The notes: generated by a model not told the origin, from the letters alone. A DNA stretch of 64,000 bases from Acidovorax sp. A79 (GCF_041154505.1 NZ_AP028672.1:2059001-2123000); one strand, 5' to 3'. Shown: positions 17,781-27,046, numbered from the stretch's first letter. Made by a program: numbers and translations.

Positions 17781-17846
17781 ATTCATATCGGTGATGTGAA
17801 ACATCACGCATGTTCCATTGACTGATATAGCTTGGCGGCGAATGAT
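17781..17846 (+). promoter_or_regulatory. Candidate NagR/NahR-box promoter of the oxygenase operon
   Basis: ATTCATATCGGTGAT at 17781-17795 fits the spacing of the NahR-type box (ATTCAnnnn-NN-TGAT). It overlaps a perfect inverted repeat GTGATGT-gaa-ACATCAC (17791-17807). A possible -35 TTGACT (17818-17823) and -10 AATGAT (17841-17846) lie 17 bp apart, which places the box about 65 bp before the predicted start of transcription, as expected for a LysR-type activator. Confidence 0.55.
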
Positions 17847-17912
17847 CCGTCCCCAGGCGCTGGAATGCAGCCCGCATCGGAACCACCGACCAGCACAACA
17901 AAGGAGACGCCC

Positions 17913-19175
17913 ATGCATGAATGCCCCGTCACCGTCTTTCCCCGGCAGATCCGCTGGGAGACGGACGGTACCAGCCGCATCCCGTTCCAGGCCTACACCG
18001 ACGAAGACCTGTACCGCAAAGAACTCGACCGGCTGTTCTACAACGGCCACTGGTGCTACGTGGGCCTGGAAGCCGAGATCCCCAACGCGGGCGATTTCAA
18101 GCGCACCGTCATCGGCGAACGCTCCGTGCTGCTGGTGCGTGACAAGGATGCTTCGATCCATGTGGTGGAAAACGTCTGCGCGCACCGCGGCATGGCGTTC
18201 TGCCGCGAGCGGCACGGCAACCGCGACAGCCTGACCTGCCCCTACCACCAGTGGAACTACACCTTGTCGGGCGACCTGCAGGGCGTGCCGTTCCGGCGCG
18301 GCGTCAAGCAGGATGGCAAGGTCAATGGCGGCATGCCGGCGGACTTCAATCCTGCCGAGCATGGCCTGACCAAGCTCAAGGTCGCCACGCGCGGTGGCGT
18401 CGTGTTCGCGTCATTCGACCATGGCGTGGAGCCGCTGGAGGACTTCCTGGGGCCCGCGATCCTGGGCTACTTCGACCGTCTGTTCGACGGCCGCAAGCTC
18501 ACGATCCTGGGCTACAACCGCCAGCGGATTCCAGGCAACTGGAAGCTGATGCAGGAGAACATCAAGGACCCCTACCACCCAGGCCTGCTGCACACCTGGT
18601 TCGTCACCTTCGGTCTCTGGCGCGCCGACAACAAGTCCCAGCTGCTGATGGACGCGCAGCATCGCCATGCGGCCATGGTGTCCACCCGCGGCGCGGCCGG
18701 CAAGGCGGCCGACGTGACCCAGGTGTCCAGCTTCAAGGCGGGCATGGAACTGAACGACCCGCGCTTTCTCGACATCGTGCACGAAGACTGGTGGGGTGCA
18801 CCGACGGCCGTGATGATGACCGTGTTTCCGAGCGTCATCTTCCAGCAGCAGGTCAACAGCGTGTCCACACGCCACATCCAGCCGGACGGCAAGGGCGCCT
18901 TCGATTTCGTCTGGACGCATTTCGGCTTCGAAGACGACAGCGAAGAGATGACGCAGCGCCGCCTGCGCCAGGCCAACCTCTTCGGCCCGGCGGGCTTTGT
19001 GTCGGCCGACGATGGCGAAGTCATCGAGTGGTCGCAGGAAGGCTTCGAGACCAAGCCCGCGCACCGCACGCTGGCCGAACTCGGTGGCCGGGAGGTCGGC
19101 GACACGGACCACATGGTCACGGAGACGCTGATCCGCGGCATGTACGAATACTGGCGCAAGGTGATGGAGGCGTGA
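17913..19175 (+). CDS. Rieske aromatic-ring oxygenase, large (alpha) subunit; probable salicylate 5-hydroxylase type
   Basis: A 420-residue oxygenase subunit. The Rieske [2Fe-2S] ligands are in CAHRGMAFC...CPYHQW (C-x-H ... C-x2-H). The mononuclear iron site is in the [13 protein letters not shown] segment (Asp/His/His). An AAGGAG site lies 6 bases before the ATG. It heads an operon with the small subunit, Rieske ferredoxin and reductase, and all the gentisate-pathway enzymes follow, so the product is most likely gentisate. The gene order alpha-beta-ferredoxin-reductase resembles the andAcAdAbAa layout of anthranilate dioxygenases. The substrate (salicylate, anthranilate or a substituted benzoate) is inferred from context only. 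Confidence 0.85.
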   Translation: MHECPVTVFPRQIRWETDGTSRIPFQAYTDEDLYRKELDRLFYNGHWCYVGLEAEIPNAGDFKRTVIGERSVLLVRDKDASIHVVENVCAHRGMAFCRERHGNRDSLTCPYHQWNYTLSGDLQGVPFRRGVKQDGKVNGGMPADFNPAEHGLTKLKVATRGGVVFASFDHGVEPLEDFLGPAILGYFDRLFDGRKLTILGYNRQRIPGNWKLMQENIKDPYHPGLLHTWFVTFGLWRADNKSQLLMDAQHRHAAMVSTRGAAGKAADVTQVSSFKAGMELNDPRFLDIVHEDWWGAPTAVMMTVFPSVIFQQQVNSVSTRHIQPDGKGAFDFVWTHFGFEDDSEEMTQRRLRQANLFGPAGFVSADDGEVIEWSQEGFETKPAHRTLAELGGREVGDTDHMVTETLIRGMYEYWRKVMEA

Positions 19176-19177
19176 CC

Positions 19178-19651
19178 ATGGAGTTCCAGACCTACTACGA
19201 ACTGACGCAACTCTATGCCCGCTACGCAAGTGCACTCGACGCCGCCGATTGGGATGCCTGGCCGGAGTTCTTCATCGACGACTGCACCTACAAGCTGCAG
19301 CCGCGCGAGAACCACGAACGCGGTTTTCCACTCGCCACGCTGGCTTTCGACAGCAAGGGCATGCTGAAGGACCGCGTCTATGGCATCCGCGAGACGCTGT
19401 TCCACGACCCCTACTACCAGCGCCACGTGGTGGGTGCGCCGCTCGTCCACGAGGTCGGTGCCGATGGCCGCATCCACAGCGAGGCCAACTACGCGGTGCT
19501 GCGCACGCGCCTGTCCAAGGAGTCCACCGTTTTCAACGTGGGCCGTACGCTCGATGAGGTGGTGCGCACGCCCGAGGGCCTGAAGTTCGCTTCGCGCCTG
19601 GTCATCTACGACAGCGAGATGATCCCCAATTCGCTGATCTACCCCATCTGA
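19178..19651 (+). CDS. Aromatic-ring oxygenase, small (beta) subunit
   Basis: A 157-residue beta subunit of the ring-hydroxylating dioxygenase family (cone-shaped NTF2-like fold): [21 protein letters not shown] near the start, then [19 protein letters not shown] and a C-terminal [13 protein letters not shown]. It starts two bases after the alpha-subunit stop with GGAGG in front, so the two are translated together. Beta subunits are structural and support the alpha hexamer. Strong context, no oddities. Confidence 0.85.
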   Translation: MEFQTYYELTQLYARYASALDAADWDAWPEFFIDDCTYKLQPRENHERGFPLATLAFDSKGMLKDRVYGIRETLFHDPYYQRHVVGAPLVHEVGADGRIHSEANYAVLRTRLSKESTVFNVGRTLDEVVRTPEGLKFASRLVIYDSEMIPNSLIYPI

Positions 19652-19660
19652 GGAACTGCC

Positions 19661-19975
19661 ATGACCACGAACTGGATTGACGCCGCCGCGCGGGACGACG
19701 TGCCGCAGGATGACGTGATGGGCCTGGCCGTTGCAGGACGGGACATCGCACTGTATGACGTGGACGGCGAGGTCTTCGCCACCGACAACGTCTGCACCCA
19801 CGGCCATGCACGGCTGTGCGACGGCTTCCTGGACGGGCACGAGATCGAATGCCCGCTGCACCAGGGCAAGTTCGACGTGCGCTCCGGCCAGCCCACCTGC
19901 GCGCCGGTGACCGAGCCCCTGCGCAGCTACCCCGTCAAGATCGAGGGCGGCCGCGTCTGGCTGGCCTTCGACTGA
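19661..19975 (+). CDS. Rieske-type ferredoxin component
   Basis: A 104-residue ferredoxin with Rieske ligands [11 protein letters not shown]...CPLHQGKF (C-x-H and C-x2-H). It carries electrons from the reductase to the oxygenase alpha subunit. It lies 9 bases behind the beta-subunit gene in the same operon. Rieske ferredoxins of this size are the standard partner of three-component dioxygenases. Confidence 0.88.
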   Translation: MTTNWIDAAARDDVPQDDVMGLAVAGRDIALYDVDGEVFATDNVCTHGHARLCDGFLDGHEIECPLHQGKFDVRSGQPTCAPVTEPLRSYPVKIEGGRVWLAFD

Positions 19976-20002
19976 GCGCCACCGCCCTCACAAGGAAAGC
20001 CC

Positions 20003-21280
20003 ATGACTGCCAAGCGACCAGAGGTTGCGGCCGCCGCATTGCCGGATGAAGGCGCGGCCGCCCGCCCGATCCACACCATCGTGATCGTCGGCACCGGCCA
20101 GGCCGGTGGCTGGGCCGCGCAGACGCTGCGCCGCGAAGGCTTCACAGGCCGCATCGTGCTGATCGGTGACGAGGTCCACCCGCCGCACGAGCGGCCACCG
20201 CTGTCCAAGGCGGTGTTGTCTGGCGCCGCACAGCCCGAGACGACGCGCCTGATGAAGCCCGAGGCCTTCGACGCCCTGGGTGCGCAATGGCGGCCCGGGG
20301 TGCAGGCGCGCCGCATTGACCGCGCCGCCAGGCAGGTGCTGCTGTCCGATGGCGAAGCGGTGCCCTACGACAAGCTCATCCTGTGCACCGGAGGGCGGGC
20401 CCGCCGACTCGCTGTGCCCGGGGCCGACCAGGTGCCGCTGCACACGCTGCGCACCGTCGAAGATGCGATGGCGCTGGCGCCCGCGCTTATGCCCGGCCGT
20501 CGCGTGGTGGTGGTGGGCGGCGGCTGGATCGGTCTGGAGGTGGCGGCCACGGCACGCCAGCGGGGCGCTGACGTCGTGGTCGTCGAGACGCAGGGCCGCC
20601 TGTGCGAACGCACCGTACCGGCCGCGATATCGGAGTACCTGCTGGCGCTGCATCACTCTCAGGGAACCCGCGTTGTGCTGGGCGCTGGAGTCCTAGGCTT
20701 TGCGCGCGCGGCGGATGGCCGCTCGGAAGTGCGGCTCGCTGATGGCAGCGTGCTCGTGGCCGACACCATCGTGCTGGGCATCGGCCTGGTGCCCAACGAC
20801 GAACTGGCGCGCGAGGCGGGCCTGGCCTGCGAAGGCGGCGTGCTGGTCGATGCCCGGTGCCGCACGTCCGACCCCGACATCCTGGCCGCTGGCGACGTGG
20901 CCGTGGCTCTCAACCCCTGGGCCGGGCGCAGGCTGCGGCTCGAGTCGTGGCAGAACGCGCAGGACCAGGGCATCGCTGCCGCGCGCTCGGCCCTGGGCCA
21001 CGCGGTGGACTACCAGCCGCTGCCCTGGTTCTGGTCCGACCAGTACGGCATGAATCTGCAGATCTACGGCGTGCCGACGCCCGCGCACCGTGTGGTGCAG
21101 CGCGGCGACCAGGCCAGCGGCGGCTTCGTGCTGTTCTACCTGGCCGGCGACGTGGTCCAGGCCGCCATCGGCCCCAATGCGGCGCGCGACCTGCGCTTCG
21201 CGCGCCGGCTGATCGAGCAGCGCAGGCCGGTCAATGTTGAGCGCCTGGCGGACCTGGGCACGCCGATGTCCAAGCTGTGA
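20003..21280 (+). CDS. FAD-dependent ferredoxin reductase (oxygenase component)
   Basis: A 425-residue flavoprotein of the pyridine-nucleotide-disulfide-reductase-like group that serves dioxygenases. The FAD-binding GTGQAGG is near residue 32, and the NAD-binding VVGGGWIGLEVAATARQRG is around residue 170. The second FAD motif is in DPDILAAGDVAV. It passes electrons from NADH to the Rieske ferredoxin encoded directly upstream. A second, unrelated reductase (24960-25946) is also encoded in this locus. Confidence 0.88.
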   Translation: MTAKRPEVAAAALPDEGAAARPIHTIVIVGTGQAGGWAAQTLRREGFTGRIVLIGDEVHPPHERPPLSKAVLSGAAQPETTRLMKPEAFDALGAQWRPGVQARRIDRAARQVLLSDGEAVPYDKLILCTGGRARRLAVPGADQVPLHTLRTVEDAMALAPALMPGRRVVVVGGGWIGLEVAATARQRGADVVVVETQGRLCERTVPAAISEYLLALHHSQGTRVVLGAGVLGFARAADGRSEVRLADGSVLVADTIVLGIGLVPNDELAREAGLACEGGVLVDARCRTSDPDILAAGDVAVALNPWAGRRLRLESWQNAQDQGIAAARSALGHAVDYQPLPWFWSDQYGMNLQIYGVPTPAHRVVQRGDQASGGFVLFYLAGDVVQAAIGPNAARDLRFARRLIEQRRPVNVERLADLGTPMSKL

Positions 21281-21352
21281 ATCAGGCGCCCGTTGCTTAC
21301 TGCCCAAGGCCTGAACCCACCCCACCACCACTTTCAAAAAAGGGAAACCCCG

Positions 21353-22060
21353 ATGACCTCCACCACCTATCTCTGGAATCCACCGCCGGTCTATGCGCTG
21401 CCGGTGCGTGGCCGAAGCGAGCGCCTGCCCATCCAGCGGCTGTTTTTTGTCGGCCGCAACTACCACGCGCATGCGGTCGAGATGGGGCGCCCGGTCGACA
21501 AGTCGGTCGAGGTGCCGTTCTACTTCACCAAGGCACCGTCCACACTGGTCGAGTCCGGTGCCACCGTGGCCTACCCGCCGGGCACCCAGGACTACCACCA
21601 CGAAATGGAACTGGTGGTGGCCATCGGCGCGCCCGGCTTTCGCGTGCCCGAGGCCGAGGCTCCGCGCCTCATCTATGGCTATGCCTGCGGCCTGGACATG
21701 ACGCGCCGCGACCTGCAGCTGGTGGCGCGCGAGAAAGGCCGGCCCTGGGACCTGGGCAAGGACGTGGAGCAGTCCTCCGTGGTCTCGGAGATCGTGCCGA
21801 TGCAGCAGGCCGTCCTGAGCCAGGGCGAGCTGGCGATGTCGGTCAACGGGAAGGTACGCCAGAAGTCCGACCTGTCCAAGCTGATCTGGAACATCCCCGA
21901 GCTGATCGCCGACCTGTCCAGGTTCTACCACCTGCTGCCCGGCGACCTGATCTTCACCGGCACGCCCGAAGGCGTGGGCCCGGTGCAGCCAGGTGACCGC
22001 ATCGACGGCCAGATCGACGGCGTGGGCAGCATCGTGCTCCACGTCGGCCCTGCGGAGTGA
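21353..22060 (+). CDS. Fumarylpyruvate hydrolase (FAH family, NagK-like)
   Basis: A 235-residue member of the fumarylacetoacetate-hydrolase family: FVGRNYHAHAVEMG, FYFTKAPSTLV, the metal-binding E-x-E segment in HHEMELVVAIG, and GDLIFTGTPEGVGPV. It should cleave fumarylpyruvate to fumarate and pyruvate, the last step of the gentisate route. Within the operon it sits between the oxygenase genes and gentisate dioxygenase. I chose the ATG at 21353 because it gives the family's usual N-terminus and follows AGGGAAA; the upstream open frame is not conserved-looking. Confidence 0.85.
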   Translation: MTSTTYLWNPPPVYALPVRGRSERLPIQRLFFVGRNYHAHAVEMGRPVDKSVEVPFYFTKAPSTLVESGATVAYPPGTQDYHHEMELVVAIGAPGFRVPEAEAPRLIYGYACGLDMTRRDLQLVAREKGRPWDLGKDVEQSSVVSEIVPMQQAVLSQGELAMSVNGKVRQKSDLSKLIWNIPELIADLSRFYHLLPGDLIFTGTPEGVGPVQPGDRIDGQIDGVGSIVLHVGPAE

Positions 22061-22091
22061 CACAACGATGAATCAAGGAGACAAACCCACC

Positions 22092-23216
22092 ATGACCACC
22101 GACCTGACGCCTTCCCCCGTGCGGCTGCATGCCGTGGCGGGGCGGGGCCAGCCCGACCCCACGCCCGCGCTGGAGGAGCTCTACCGAGGCTTCGAGCAGG
22201 AACTGCTGGTGCCGCTCTGGACCGAGATCGGCGACCTGATGCCCCGGCAACCCCAATCCAAGGCCGTGCCACACCTGTGGCGCTGGGACCGGCTGAAGGC
22301 ACTGGCCGCGCAGGCCGGCGAGATCGTGCCCGTGGGCCGCGGTGGCGAGCGCCGCGCGATCGCGCTGGCCAACCCGGCGCTGGGCGGCCGTCCGTTCGCC
22401 ACGCCCACGCTGTGGGCCGCCATCCAGTACCTGATGCCGGGTGAAGATGCTCCCGAGCACCGGCACACGCAGCACGCCTTCCGCTTCGTGGTGGAGGGCG
22501 AGGGCGTCTGGACGGTGGTCAATGGCGATGCGGTGCGCATGTCGCGCGGCGACTTCCTGCCGCAGGCAGGGTGGAACTGGCACGCCCACCACAACGCCGC
22601 CACCGAGCCCATGGCCTGGATCGATGGCCTGGACATTCCGTTCTCGTACTACACCGAGAGCCAGTTCTTCGAGGTCGGGCGCGAGCGGATTTCGCCCGCC
22701 GAGCGCACCACGGCGGAGCGTTCGTACTCCGAAAGGCTCTGGGGCCACCCCGGCTTGCGCCCCGTCTCGATGGCGGGAGCGCAGCCCGCCACCCCGCTCC
22801 TGGCCTACCGCTGGGTGGACACCGACGGCGCGCTGGCCGATCAGCTCGCCCTGGAGGCCGAAGGCCAGGCCGGCACGCTGAGCCCGGGGCATGCGGCGGT
22901 GCGCTTTACCAACCCTGCCACCGGCGGCGATGTGCTGCCGACGATGCGCACCGAGATGCACCGCGTGCGCGCGGGCGGCGCGACGCGCGTCCATCGCGAG
23001 GTGGGCTCGTCCGTGTTCCAGGTGTTCGACGGCAGTGGCTCCGTGACCGTGGGAGAGCGCACCTGGCACGTGGCGCGTGGCGACTTGTTCGTGGTGCCGT
23101 CGTGGCAGCCGTTCTCGGCCCAGGCATCCGCCTCGGGTGCGCTCGACCTTTTCCGTTTCAGCGACGCGCCGATTTTCGAGGCGCTGCACGCCCACCGCGC
23201 CCAGACCACCGGTTGA
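22092..23216 (+). CDS. Gentisate 1,2-dioxygenase (bicupin)
   Basis: A 374-residue two-cupin protein. The first cupin has the iron ligands HRHTQHAFRFVVEGEG (H-x-H, Glu) and a later WHAHH. The second cupin (VHREVGSSVFQVFDGSG) lacks the full metal set, typical of gentisate dioxygenases. It opens the gentisate ring to maleylpyruvate with Fe(II) and O2. The ATG at 22092 follows AAGGAG by 11 bases; a start at 22068 is possible. It fits exactly between the oxygenase and the maleylpyruvate isomerase. 1-Hydroxy-2-naphthoate or 5-aminosalicylate dioxygenases are close relatives, so the precise substrate is not certain. Confidence 0.85.
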   Translation: MTTDLTPSPVRLHAVAGRGQPDPTPALEELYRGFEQELLVPLWTEIGDLMPRQPQSKAVPHLWRWDRLKALAAQAGEIVPVGRGGERRAIALANPALGGRPFATPTLWAAIQYLMPGEDAPEHRHTQHAFRFVVEGEGVWTVVNGDAVRMSRGDFLPQAGWNWHAHHNAATEPMAWIDGLDIPFSYYTESQFFEVGRERISPAERTTAERSYSERLWGHPGLRPVSMAGAQPATPLLAYRWVDTDGALADQLALEAEGQAGTLSPGHAAVRFTNPATGGDVLPTMRTEMHRVRAGGATRVHREVGSSVFQVFDGSGSVTVGERTWHVARGDLFVVPSWQPFSAQASASGALDLFRFSDAPIFEALHAHRAQTTG

Positions 23217-23313
23217 GCCGGAGGCCTCCGGCCTGCATGCCGCGCTTGCCCACCCCACCGATCAGCCACGAAACAACAGGCCGATTCCGACCCAATGACA
23301 AGGAGACATAGCC

Positions 23314-24315
23314 ATGATCACAGCCATCCGTACTTCCATTGCCCGCACGGCCGCTGCGCTTTGCGCCTGGGCCCTGCTGACCGCTGCGGGCTTGCCCGGC
23401 GCAGCGGCGCAGACATACCCCGCCAAGCCCGTGCGGTCCGTCGCGCCGTATTCCCCGGGCAGCGGCCCGGACGCGGTGATGCGCATCCTCAGTGAAAGGT
23501 TGTCGCGCCAGTGGGGCCAGCAACTGGTCATCGACAACAAGCCGGGCGCCAACGGTTTCATCGCCATCGGTGACGCCAAACGCGCAGCGCCTGACGGCTA
23601 CACCGTGCTGCAGGTGGACAACACCCACATGGCCCTGCAGCCGCATGTGTTCAAGCAGCTGCCGTACGACCCGCTGAAGGACTTCGAGCCGGTGGCACCG
23701 GTGTACTTCACCAACTTCTTCGTGGTGGTGGCGGCCAATTCGCCCTGGAAAGACGTGGGCGACCTGATCCGGGCGGCCAAGGCGGCACCCGGCGAGATCA
23801 CCTATGGATCATGGGGCATCGGCAGCGTGGCCCATGTCGGCGCGGCAATGCTCGAAGCCGCGACCGATACGAAGATGATGCACGTGCCCTACAAGGACAT
23901 GGGGAACGTCTACACCTCCGTCGCCACCGGTGACATCAAGTGGGCGTTCGGCACGGCGGCGACGGCCGGACCGATGTACCAGGCCAAGAAGGTGAAGTTC
24001 CTGGCGCTCGCCGCACCCAAGCGTCTGGCGGGCTTCACCGATATCCCGACCGTCGGCGAGGCGGGCGGGCCGGCGGGGTTCGAGGTGAAGACCTGGGTGG
24101 GTTTGTTCGCTCCTGTCGGCACACCGAAGGCGTCGATCGAGAAGATCAATGCCGATGTGGGCAAGGTGCTCGCGACCGCCGAGGTCAGGGAACGCCTGGC
24201 GACGTTCGGATTCGAGCCCTACATTGGCCCGCCGAGCGAGCTGATCCGCGCCATCGAACGCGATTCGCGCACGTTCGGTGATGTCGTCAAGCGCGCCAAG
24301 ATCGCTCTGGACTGA
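23314..24315 (+). CDS. Bug/TctC-family periplasmic solute-binding protein
   Basis: A 333-residue tripartite-tricarboxylate-transporter receptor: signal peptide ending AAA-QTYP, then YPAKPVRSVAPYSPG, QLVIDNKPGANG and AAPDGYTVLQVDNTH, the standard Bug motifs. It binds a carboxylated ligand in the periplasm. Its place inside the aromatic operon suggests the pathway substrate or a close analogue. No TctA/TctB membrane genes are nearby, which is common for Bug proteins; it may work with a shared transporter or as a sensor. Confidence 0.88.
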   Translation: MITAIRTSIARTAAALCAWALLTAAGLPGAAAQTYPAKPVRSVAPYSPGSGPDAVMRILSERLSRQWGQQLVIDNKPGANGFIAIGDAKRAAPDGYTVLQVDNTHMALQPHVFKQLPYDPLKDFEPVAPVYFTNFFVVVAANSPWKDVGDLIRAAKAAPGEITYGSWGIGSVAHVGAAMLEAATDTKMMHVPYKDMGNVYTSVATGDIKWAFGTAATAGPMYQAKKVKFLALAAPKRLAGFTDIPTVGEAGGPAGFEVKTWVGLFAPVGTPKASIEKINADVGKVLATAEVRERLATFGFEPYIGPPSELIRAIERDSRTFGDVVKRAKIALD

Positions 24316-24317
24316 CC

Positions 24318-24956
24318 ATGAAGCTCTACACCTTCTTCCGCAGTGGAACGTCCCACCGCCTGCGCATCGCGCTGAACCTGAAAGGCCTTTCGTACGAGCA
24401 GGTCGCGGTCGATCTGCGGCGCGAGGAGCATCTGGCGCAGGCCTTCAAGGCGATCAATCCACAGCAGTTCGTGCCGGTCCTGGAGACGGACGACCGCCTG
24501 ATGACCCAGTCGCCGGCGATCATCGAATGGCTCGAAGAGCGCCATCCGAGTCCGCCGCTGCTCCCCACCGATGCCGCAGAGCGTGCCCAGGTGCGCGCAC
24601 TCGCGGCCATCGTGGGCTGCGATATCCACCCGGTCAACAACCGGCGCATCCTGGAAGCCTTGCGCCACCGTTTTGGCGCGGACGAGGCAGCCGTGAACGA
24701 TTGGTGCGGCACCTGGATCGGCGCGGGCTTCGACGCCATCGAAACACTGCTCGCGAGCGACCGGCGGCGTGGCGACTTCTGCTTTGGCAAGCACCCTACG
24801 CTGGCCGATGTCTACCTGGTGCCGCAGGTGGAGAGCGCGCGCCGCTTCAAGGTCGACCTGGCGCGCTGGCCGCGGGTGCAGGCGGTGGACCTGGCCTGCG
24901 GGCAACTGGACGCATTCCGGCAAGCCGCGCCCAGTGCGCAGCCCGATGCGGGCTGA
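24318..24956 (+). CDS. Maleylpyruvate isomerase, zeta-class GST fold (NagL/MaiA-like)
   Basis: A 212-residue zeta-class glutathione-S-transferase. The thioredoxin-fold start LYTFFRSGTSHRLRIALN holds the catalytic serine region. ETDDRLMTQSPAIIEWLE follows, and the helical domain carries GCDIHPVNNRRILEAL, typical of maleylpyruvate/maleylacetoacetate isomerases. In the gentisate pathway it isomerises maleylpyruvate to fumarylpyruvate, the substrate of the hydrolase at 21353. It starts 2 bases after the Bug receptor gene and is the last gene of the operon. Confidence 0.87.
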   Translation: MKLYTFFRSGTSHRLRIALNLKGLSYEQVAVDLRREEHLAQAFKAINPQQFVPVLETDDRLMTQSPAIIEWLEERHPSPPLLPTDAAERAQVRALAAIVGCDIHPVNNRRILEALRHRFGADEAAVNDWCGTWIGAGFDAIETLLASDRRRGDFCFGKHPTLADVYLVPQVESARRFKVDLARWPRVQAVDLACGQLDAFRQAAPSAQPDAG

Positions 24957-24959
24957 ACC

Positions 24960-25946
24960 TCAGTCGCCCTGCATGTAAAAGGCCTCGGCATGGATGTGGG
25001 CCGGCTCCATGCCCTTGCCCAGCGCCACCAGCGTGGTCGTCTCCACCATCGGCGGTGAGCCGCACAGATACGCATGCCAGCCGCGCAGGCTGGCGTGGTC
25101 CTGTTCGATGGCCTGGGTCACCAGCCCGCGCCGCTGCGCCGCAGGGTCCGCGCCCGAGGCCACCACCACATGCAGCTGCAGCGCAGGGTGTGCGTGGCGC
25201 AGCTGGTCCAGCCAGGTGAGGCCGTACAGCTCGCGTGGCGAGCGCACTCCGAAGTACAGGTGAATGGGGTTGCGCATGCCGGCGGCCACGGCGCCACGCA
25301 CCACCGAAAGCACCGGTGCCAGCCCCGTGCCCCCCGCCACGCACAGTATCGGCCCGGTGTGCTGCTGGCGCAGATAGGCTGCACCCAACGGCCCGCTGAC
25401 CTTGACGGCATCCCCTGCCTTCAGTTGATCCACGATGTAGCCGCTGACCCGGCCCCTGGGCATCAGCTGCACGTGGAACTCCAGCAGCTCTTCGCTCGGC
25501 AAGCTCGCCATGGAATAAGGACGCACGTGGGCCGGCGTGAAAGCGATCTGCGCGTACTGGCCCGGTGAGAATGCGATCGGCTTGGTGACCTTGAGCAGCA
25601 GGCGCCGGATGTCGACCGCCAATGGCTCGATGGCCGCGACAGTGGCCTTGGCCACACGCGCCCGGTGCACCACGGCCTCCTCGGGCGCCGGCACTTCGAT
25701 CGTGCAGGCCTCGGTCACATAGGTCTGGCAGGCCAGCACGGCACCGTCCATGCCGTCCAGCGGGCGCTGCTGCTCACGCCCCCCATCGAACACCTCGCCA
25801 TCGAGCACCCGGCAGCGGCAGATACCGCAGCGGCCGGAGAGGCAGGAGTAGGACATCGGAACCTGCGCCGCGCGCAGGGCGTCGAGCAGATTCACGCCCG
25901 GTGCGGCACGGATCACGCGGTTAAGCGGCTGAACAAGAATGTCCAT
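24960..25946 (-). CDS. Ferredoxin-FNR fusion reductase (NagAa-like)
   Basis: A 328-residue reductase. The N-terminal plant-type [2Fe-2S] ferredoxin has CLSGRCGICRC...C (C-x4-C-x2-C, distal Cys in LACQTYV). It is fused to an FAD domain (RPYSMAS) and an NAD domain (CVAGGTGLAPVLSVV, YLCGSPPMV). This is the class that feeds naphthalene dioxygenase and salicylate 5-hydroxylase in nag clusters. It is convergent with the main operon and divergent from the LysR gene. Since the operon already encodes a FAD reductase, the oxygenase may have two electron routes, or this enzyme may serve another oxygenase. Confidence 0.88.
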   Translation of the reverse strand: MDILVQPLNRVIRAAPGVNLLDALRAAQVPMSYSCLSGRCGICRCRVLDGEVFDGGREQQRPLDGMDGAVLACQTYVTEACTIEVPAPEEAVVHRARVAKATVAAIEPLAVDIRRLLLKVTKPIAFSPGQYAQIAFTPAHVRPYSMASLPSEELLEFHVQLMPRGRVSGYIVDQLKAGDAVKVSGPLGAAYLRQQHTGPILCVAGGTGLAPVLSVVRGAVAAGMRNPIHLYFGVRSPRELYGLTWLDQLRHAHPALQLHVVVASGADPAAQRRGLVTQAIEQDHASLRGWHAYLCGSPPMVETTTLVALGKGMEPAHIHAEAFYMQGD

Positions 25947-25966
25947 GGCGGGCGGGCTGCGAGATC

Positions 25967-25990
25967 ATTCATGCGATTGTGCATAAGAAT
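25967..25990 (+). promoter_or_regulatory. Candidate LysR (NagR-like) operator between reductase and regulator genes
   Basis: ATTCATGCGATTGTG fits the NahR-type box spacing and is part of an imperfect inverted repeat (ATTCATGC ... GCATAAGAAT; ATGC-gattgt-GCAT is perfect). It lies in the 97-bp gap between two divergent genes and resembles the box at 17781, so one regulator could serve both sites. Confidence 0.5.
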
Positions 25991-26043
25991 CATCGGCTGC
26001 AATACCATTGCCGCTTCATATCACCCGCACTGATGGAGTGGCG

Positions 26044-26973
26044 ATGGAGTTATCTGACATCGATCTGAACCTGCTGGTCTTGTTTCAGCAACTCATGGTC
26101 GAGCGGCGCGTGTCCAAGGTGGCCGACAACATGGGCCTCACCCAGCCTGCCGTCAGCAATGCGCTGGCCAAGCTGCGCCGAATCTTCGGCGACGAGTTGT
26201 TCCTGCGCACGTCGGGCGGCATGGTGCCCACGCCCTTTGCCGAACAACTCGGCGAACCGGTCGGATACGCGCTGGGCATGATCCACAGTGGACTGAACCA
26301 GCGCATGCAGTTCACGCCGGCCACGCTCAAGCGCACCATCACCATCGGCATGACGGACATTGGAGAGATCGTCTTCCTTCCAGCGCTGCTGGAGCGCCTG
26401 GGGCGGGAAGCGCCCGGTGTGACGCTGAATACCGTGCGCAACAACGCGACCAATCTGCGCGACGATATGGAGTCTGGCAAGGTGGACCTGGCCATCGGCC
26501 TGCTGCCCCAACTCAAGGCGGGCTTCTTCCAGCGGCGGCTGTTTCGCCAGCGCTATGTGTGCCTGTTCCGCAAGGGCCACACGCTGGACCGGCCGAAGCT
26601 GCTGCTCGCCGACTACAAGGCGGCGGAGCACCTGGTGATCGTCGCCGCGGGCACGGGGCATGGCAAAGTCGACGAGTTGATCCAGAAGGCCGGCATCGAC
26701 CGCCTTGTGCGGCTGAGCGTGCCGCACTTTGTCAGTGTGGGCCACATCCTGCAAGGCACGGCGCTGGTGGCGACGGTGCCCGAGCTCCTGGCACTCAAGC
26801 TGGTCGAGCCCTTCGGGCTGACATTGCGCACGCACCCGGTCAAGTTGCCCGAGGCACCGATCAGTGTGTTCTGGCATGCCAAGGTGCATCGCGAACCAGT
26901 GAACCAGTGGCTGCGTGGCATGGTGTTCGAGTTGTTCGGCGGCGATCGCGCTGATGGCAGCGGGTCGCCGTGA
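26044..26973 (+). CDS. LysR-family regulator of the NahR/NagR type
   Basis: A 309-residue LysR protein. The N-terminus MELSDIDLNLLVLFQQLM and the HTH VADNMGLTQPAVSNALAKLR...FLRTSGGMVPTP resemble NahR/NagR, activators that respond to salicylate. The ligand domain follows (TLKRTITIGMTDIGEIVFLP). It is divergent from the NagAa-like reductase gene, and NahR-type boxes are found in this gap and before the oxygenase operon, so it is very likely the pathway activator. I chose the ATG at 26044, which gives the family N-terminus. Confidence 0.88.
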   Translation: MELSDIDLNLLVLFQQLMVERRVSKVADNMGLTQPAVSNALAKLRRIFGDELFLRTSGGMVPTPFAEQLGEPVGYALGMIHSGLNQRMQFTPATLKRTITIGMTDIGEIVFLPALLERLGREAPGVTLNTVRNNATNLRDDMESGKVDLAIGLLPQLKAGFFQRRLFRQRYVCLFRKGHTLDRPKLLLADYKAAEHLVIVAAGTGHGKVDELIQKAGIDRLVRLSVPHFVSVGHILQGTALVATVPELLALKLVEPFGLTLRTHPVKLPEAPISVFWHAKVHREPVNQWLRGMVFELFGGDRADGSGSP

Positions 26974-27046
26974 CCGCCGACAGTCTGGGGCCGTCCGCCA
27001 GCTCGCTCTTGAACCGACGCCGCCATCCAGAGCTCCCATCGCAGAC

